The notes beneath the pieces are model-generated. The model made no database searches. It was not told the origin of the DNA and saw nothing but the letters and a program-made list of their open reading frames with translations. The position numbers and the translations under genes are program-made. DNA of 64,000 nucleotides from Melanocharis versteri (taxonomy: Eukaryota; Chordata; Aves; Passeriformes; Melanocharitidae). Positions 61,119 through 64,000 of this stretch are shown in pieces (the stretch's first letter is position 1; every line of letters starts with the position of its first letter). The DNA is taken from positions 461,729 through 525,728 of the forward strand of contig VZTG01007667.1 of assembly GCA_013397845.1 (NCBI GenBank). Direction: 5' to 3'.

Positions 61119-64000
61119 GTAGGGAGAAAGAGCAGGTGGGGTGACAAATGTCAAAACCATGAGACAGGAAAAATAAGGATCAATACTGAGGCAGGAATGA
61201 CAAGACCCCTGACTGGACAAATGGAATTGGTCTTGCCTGATTAGTAGTGGATTGAAGACAGGAAAATGGAGAAGAAGGCCTTGACCTAACAACAGATGGA
61301 AAAAAGGCAATCAAAAATAAGCTTTGCTTATTTGTAATATATGATAAGCACAGTTAATGTGGACACAGTTCACCAGTGCTATGGTGTGCTGTTCTGCATC
61401 TACTTGAGACTGTCATGATAAACTACAGTGGCTTTTCACCCTCTGTGTGAGGATGGCTTTTTGCAGTTCCTTATAAACACTGACTCGTGAGCTCACTGGG
61501 CGTTCCTTGTTCAGCTAATCCCTTTAACAGGTGCTGAGTATCCCTTTAATCCACAGATGTCGAGTTGGGTGAACCTGAAACTAGTGTGTGACTTGCATGT
61601 ATAGCATCAAAACCAAGATTGCTTTTGGTGGAAATGAAGGCAAGGTGAACAGTGGTTCACTCCAGTGTTTTTCTGGATATACATAGGTAGTTTTAAGCCT
61701 GCTGGGCATCTGGTTTGTTTTTTGGTTTTTTTTTTAATATTCTTCACATAAAGTATTTTAATTGTGGTTAGCAAAAATAATGAACAAGTGCATGGCAATC
61801 TGAAAACTGGTGTCAGATGCAGATATGCCATTTATGGTGCCTAGGATATGACAGTCAGACCTAAAGATTAGGATTGTCTTCAAAAATCTTAAATTAAATT
61901 TATTTTAAAGAAGATCATTATCCCTCAGAGATGTTATCTTGAGCATTTTAAAGATGTGGAATGAGTCACACAGACATATCAGTATTTAGTTTTTAACTCT
62001 ACTAAATTGAATAAAAATTGTTCAGATGAGTGCAGCCAAGCTAATGCTTGCAACTTTACCTCTTATCTCTGTTTACAGCTTGTTCATCGAGGGTTCATAA
62101 TTTTACTAGCTTATTTTTCTAATGTCTTTGTGCATATATAAAGTGCCTAAATTCTATGAATGTCTGTGTGTGAGAAAAATTTTGCTGTTAAATTCACAGC
62201 AAACATAAAAAGAAATTCTGAATTATTTTAAAAACTAATCCATTAATTCTTTGTTCTGTATGATGACCCATGGCAAACTCTGGTAATTCTGCAAGGTCTG
62301 AGAAGGTCTGTTTCTAGACCGCATTCAGATCTTGTGTCTTTTGGGACTTCCTTTTAAAACTTCTTTCTGCAATAACAGTAAAAAAGGACCATTAATTGTT
62401 TAGCCTGACCAGTACTGGTGCAATGCACTCTGGGCAAAAATAAAGAGATACGTAGGTCAAAACCAGCACTACAAAGTAGGCAAGCTTGAGAAATGTCTGT
62501 AATTTAAATAAATAGGCATAAATACCCTTTCCATCCACTCTCAGATAGAAGATCTTTTTCAGCTCACAATTATTAGAAATAAAATGTTTTTGCTACTGTA
62601 CCACTGTAGTGTCTGGGAAGTGGTGTTCTTTACCATGCCACTCTATTCTAAAGGAGCCTTGTTTTGGGAGTTAAATTTTCTACGCTTACTTGCTTTGGGT
62701 GTCTAAAATTTTCTACCCTTACTAAAGATTCATCCTTAAAATGGAACAAGATTAGTTAAATTATTCCTCATTGACTCTTGACATAGTATGAGTAACACCA
62801 TTTCTAATCAGGGAGAACTGTCATAGATCCTCATCATATTTTAGTACCTCAATAGAGCGACACTGCGTAGGACACACACAGATGTTTCTTTCACACTGGC
62901 AGTGATCCAGCAATATGTGTCTAATACCATTTCCAGTGTCATTGGTCTAGTCCTCAGCTGCTGATCCAGAATGATTTCGTTTTTTCATAGGCTCATGCCT
63001 AATTTCCAGTTTGGTGTTGAGGTTTTAGATAACTTAAAGTGTTTAAACTGGCACCTGAATAGCTGCTTTTGCACCAACTTTCAAGTTCTTTGAGTTATCA
63101 AGTTATATTTTTCATTTTTTTTATTCAGAACTGATGCAGATACCAAACACTAGAAGGAGATGAGAAAGAAAAGAGAATATATTGGTATTAGCACCATGAT
63201 TTGTCTGCATATATATGAGAAACAAGAAAACACTATAGTCAAAGTACCACATGTGACAGCAATAACTCATATAATATATGGTAAAAAGAAATTACGCTAA
63301 AGTTTTTTTTGGATCTGAATCAAACCAGTTGCTATTGATCTATTATCTAAATTGAATTCACTACATTAAACAGAGACAATTCCCATGACTTCAGGCCATT
63401 CTGAATGAAGGCAGCGCTGCAGGATAGAACCTACTATTTCAGTTAGGTTAGCCTTCATCACCTGCTGTTTTTGTTACACACTGGAAAAGTACTGGATAAA
63501 AAGGCAAAATTTAAGAAAAATGTAGATATAGAATAATCTTCTTTTAATTCAATAATTTTTAGTTGAAGAGATCAACACAGTAAAGTTGAAATCTGCACTA
63601 AGAATGCACAGTAGTTCAAATTTCAGCCCTCAGGGAAGGTTTTGACAGAAATCTTACTCACCTAAGGCATACCAGATGTCTATGAAGTCTAGGTAGGTAG
63701 CATTTATAGATTGCATTCCTGAATTTAGGCTTAGAAATAACATTTCAGGTTGTGTAAATCATCTGCTATTAGAATTAAAATGCTGTTCTAGTGTTATGAA
63801 TTCATCTAAGTCCTAGCAAGTACAAATTTAAGCACATTAAAATGCCTACTTCAGAAACTTTGTTTCTGGAGCACAAAGTTTATAATGATTATACAGGGGC
63901 ATGTGCTCCAAACTGTACTTAACTTGGAATTAAAAATCTCATCCTGTAATTATGTTATCATGTGTCCAAAATAGGGAGCCAGAAGTACAGCACTCAGAGT
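61119..64000. other. Unique AT-rich non-coding DNA to the window end
   Basis: No gene or known repeat recognised. A T-rich patch lies at 61714-61735. The stretch 61380-61570 has mixed composition and could be conserved, but I see no specific signal. Confidence 0.5.

Overview
The window is vertebrate nuclear DNA, almost certainly from a bird and most likely a songbird (Passeriformes). It contains several CR1 non-LTR retrotransposon remnants in both orientations, avian-type solo LTRs, and a SINE with a tRNA-Ile-like head and a CR1-derived tail, which matches the songbird element known as TguSINE1. The sequence is visibly AT-rich and poor in CpG. It has two short runs of N inside low-complexity tracts, as expected for an eukaryotic draft assembly. 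There are no bacterial-style operons.

I find no convincing protein-coding exon, rRNA, functional tRNA, snRNA or CRISPR array. Every open reading frame of 60 codons or more is either repeat-derived (LTR, CR1, microsatellite) or a chance frame in AT-rich DNA. The window is best read as intergenic or deep intronic DNA. Nothing here identifies a host gene.

Layout: 1-2263 unique sequence; 2270-2903 a solo LTR on the minus strand with perfect 6-bp target-site duplications; 5742-5941 a CR1 3' end on plus; 6092-6797 a second, unrelated minus-strand LTR without visible duplications; 9110-9150 poly-A; 15300-15845 a 5'-truncated CR1 on minus with a frameshifted ORF2 C-terminus; 17853-18128 a CA repeat followed by a G/T-rich tract; 23651-23753 an A/C-rich tract; 25929-26064 the tRNA-Ile/CR1 SINE on minus; 27655-28435 a GC-richer decayed LTR-type repeat followed by a T/G tract; 29145-29430 two abutting pyrimidine pentanucleotide arrays with an N gap; 35895-36625 an ancient CR1 on plus; 39422-39513 an A/C-rich tract; 43074-43097 an N gap in poly-T; 44755-44793 a minimal CR1 tail; 47415-47600 an ancient CR1 on plus; 58438-58614 a triplet array with a regular 21-bp higher-order period; 59124-59207 poly-A/purine; 60563-60596 a TA repeat; 60959-61118 an A/C-rich tract.

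The remaining unique DNA includes four stretches (near 20.5, 22.4, 46.3 and 52.5 kb) that look like candidate conserved non-coding elements because they are non-repetitive, mixed in composition and rich in TAAT-type words. This is inference only, since conservation cannot be seen in one sequence. I found no clear case of a new biological system. The most informative points are the tail sharing between the SINE and the nearby CR1, the 21-bp ordered triplet array, and the recurrent A/C-rich tracts.
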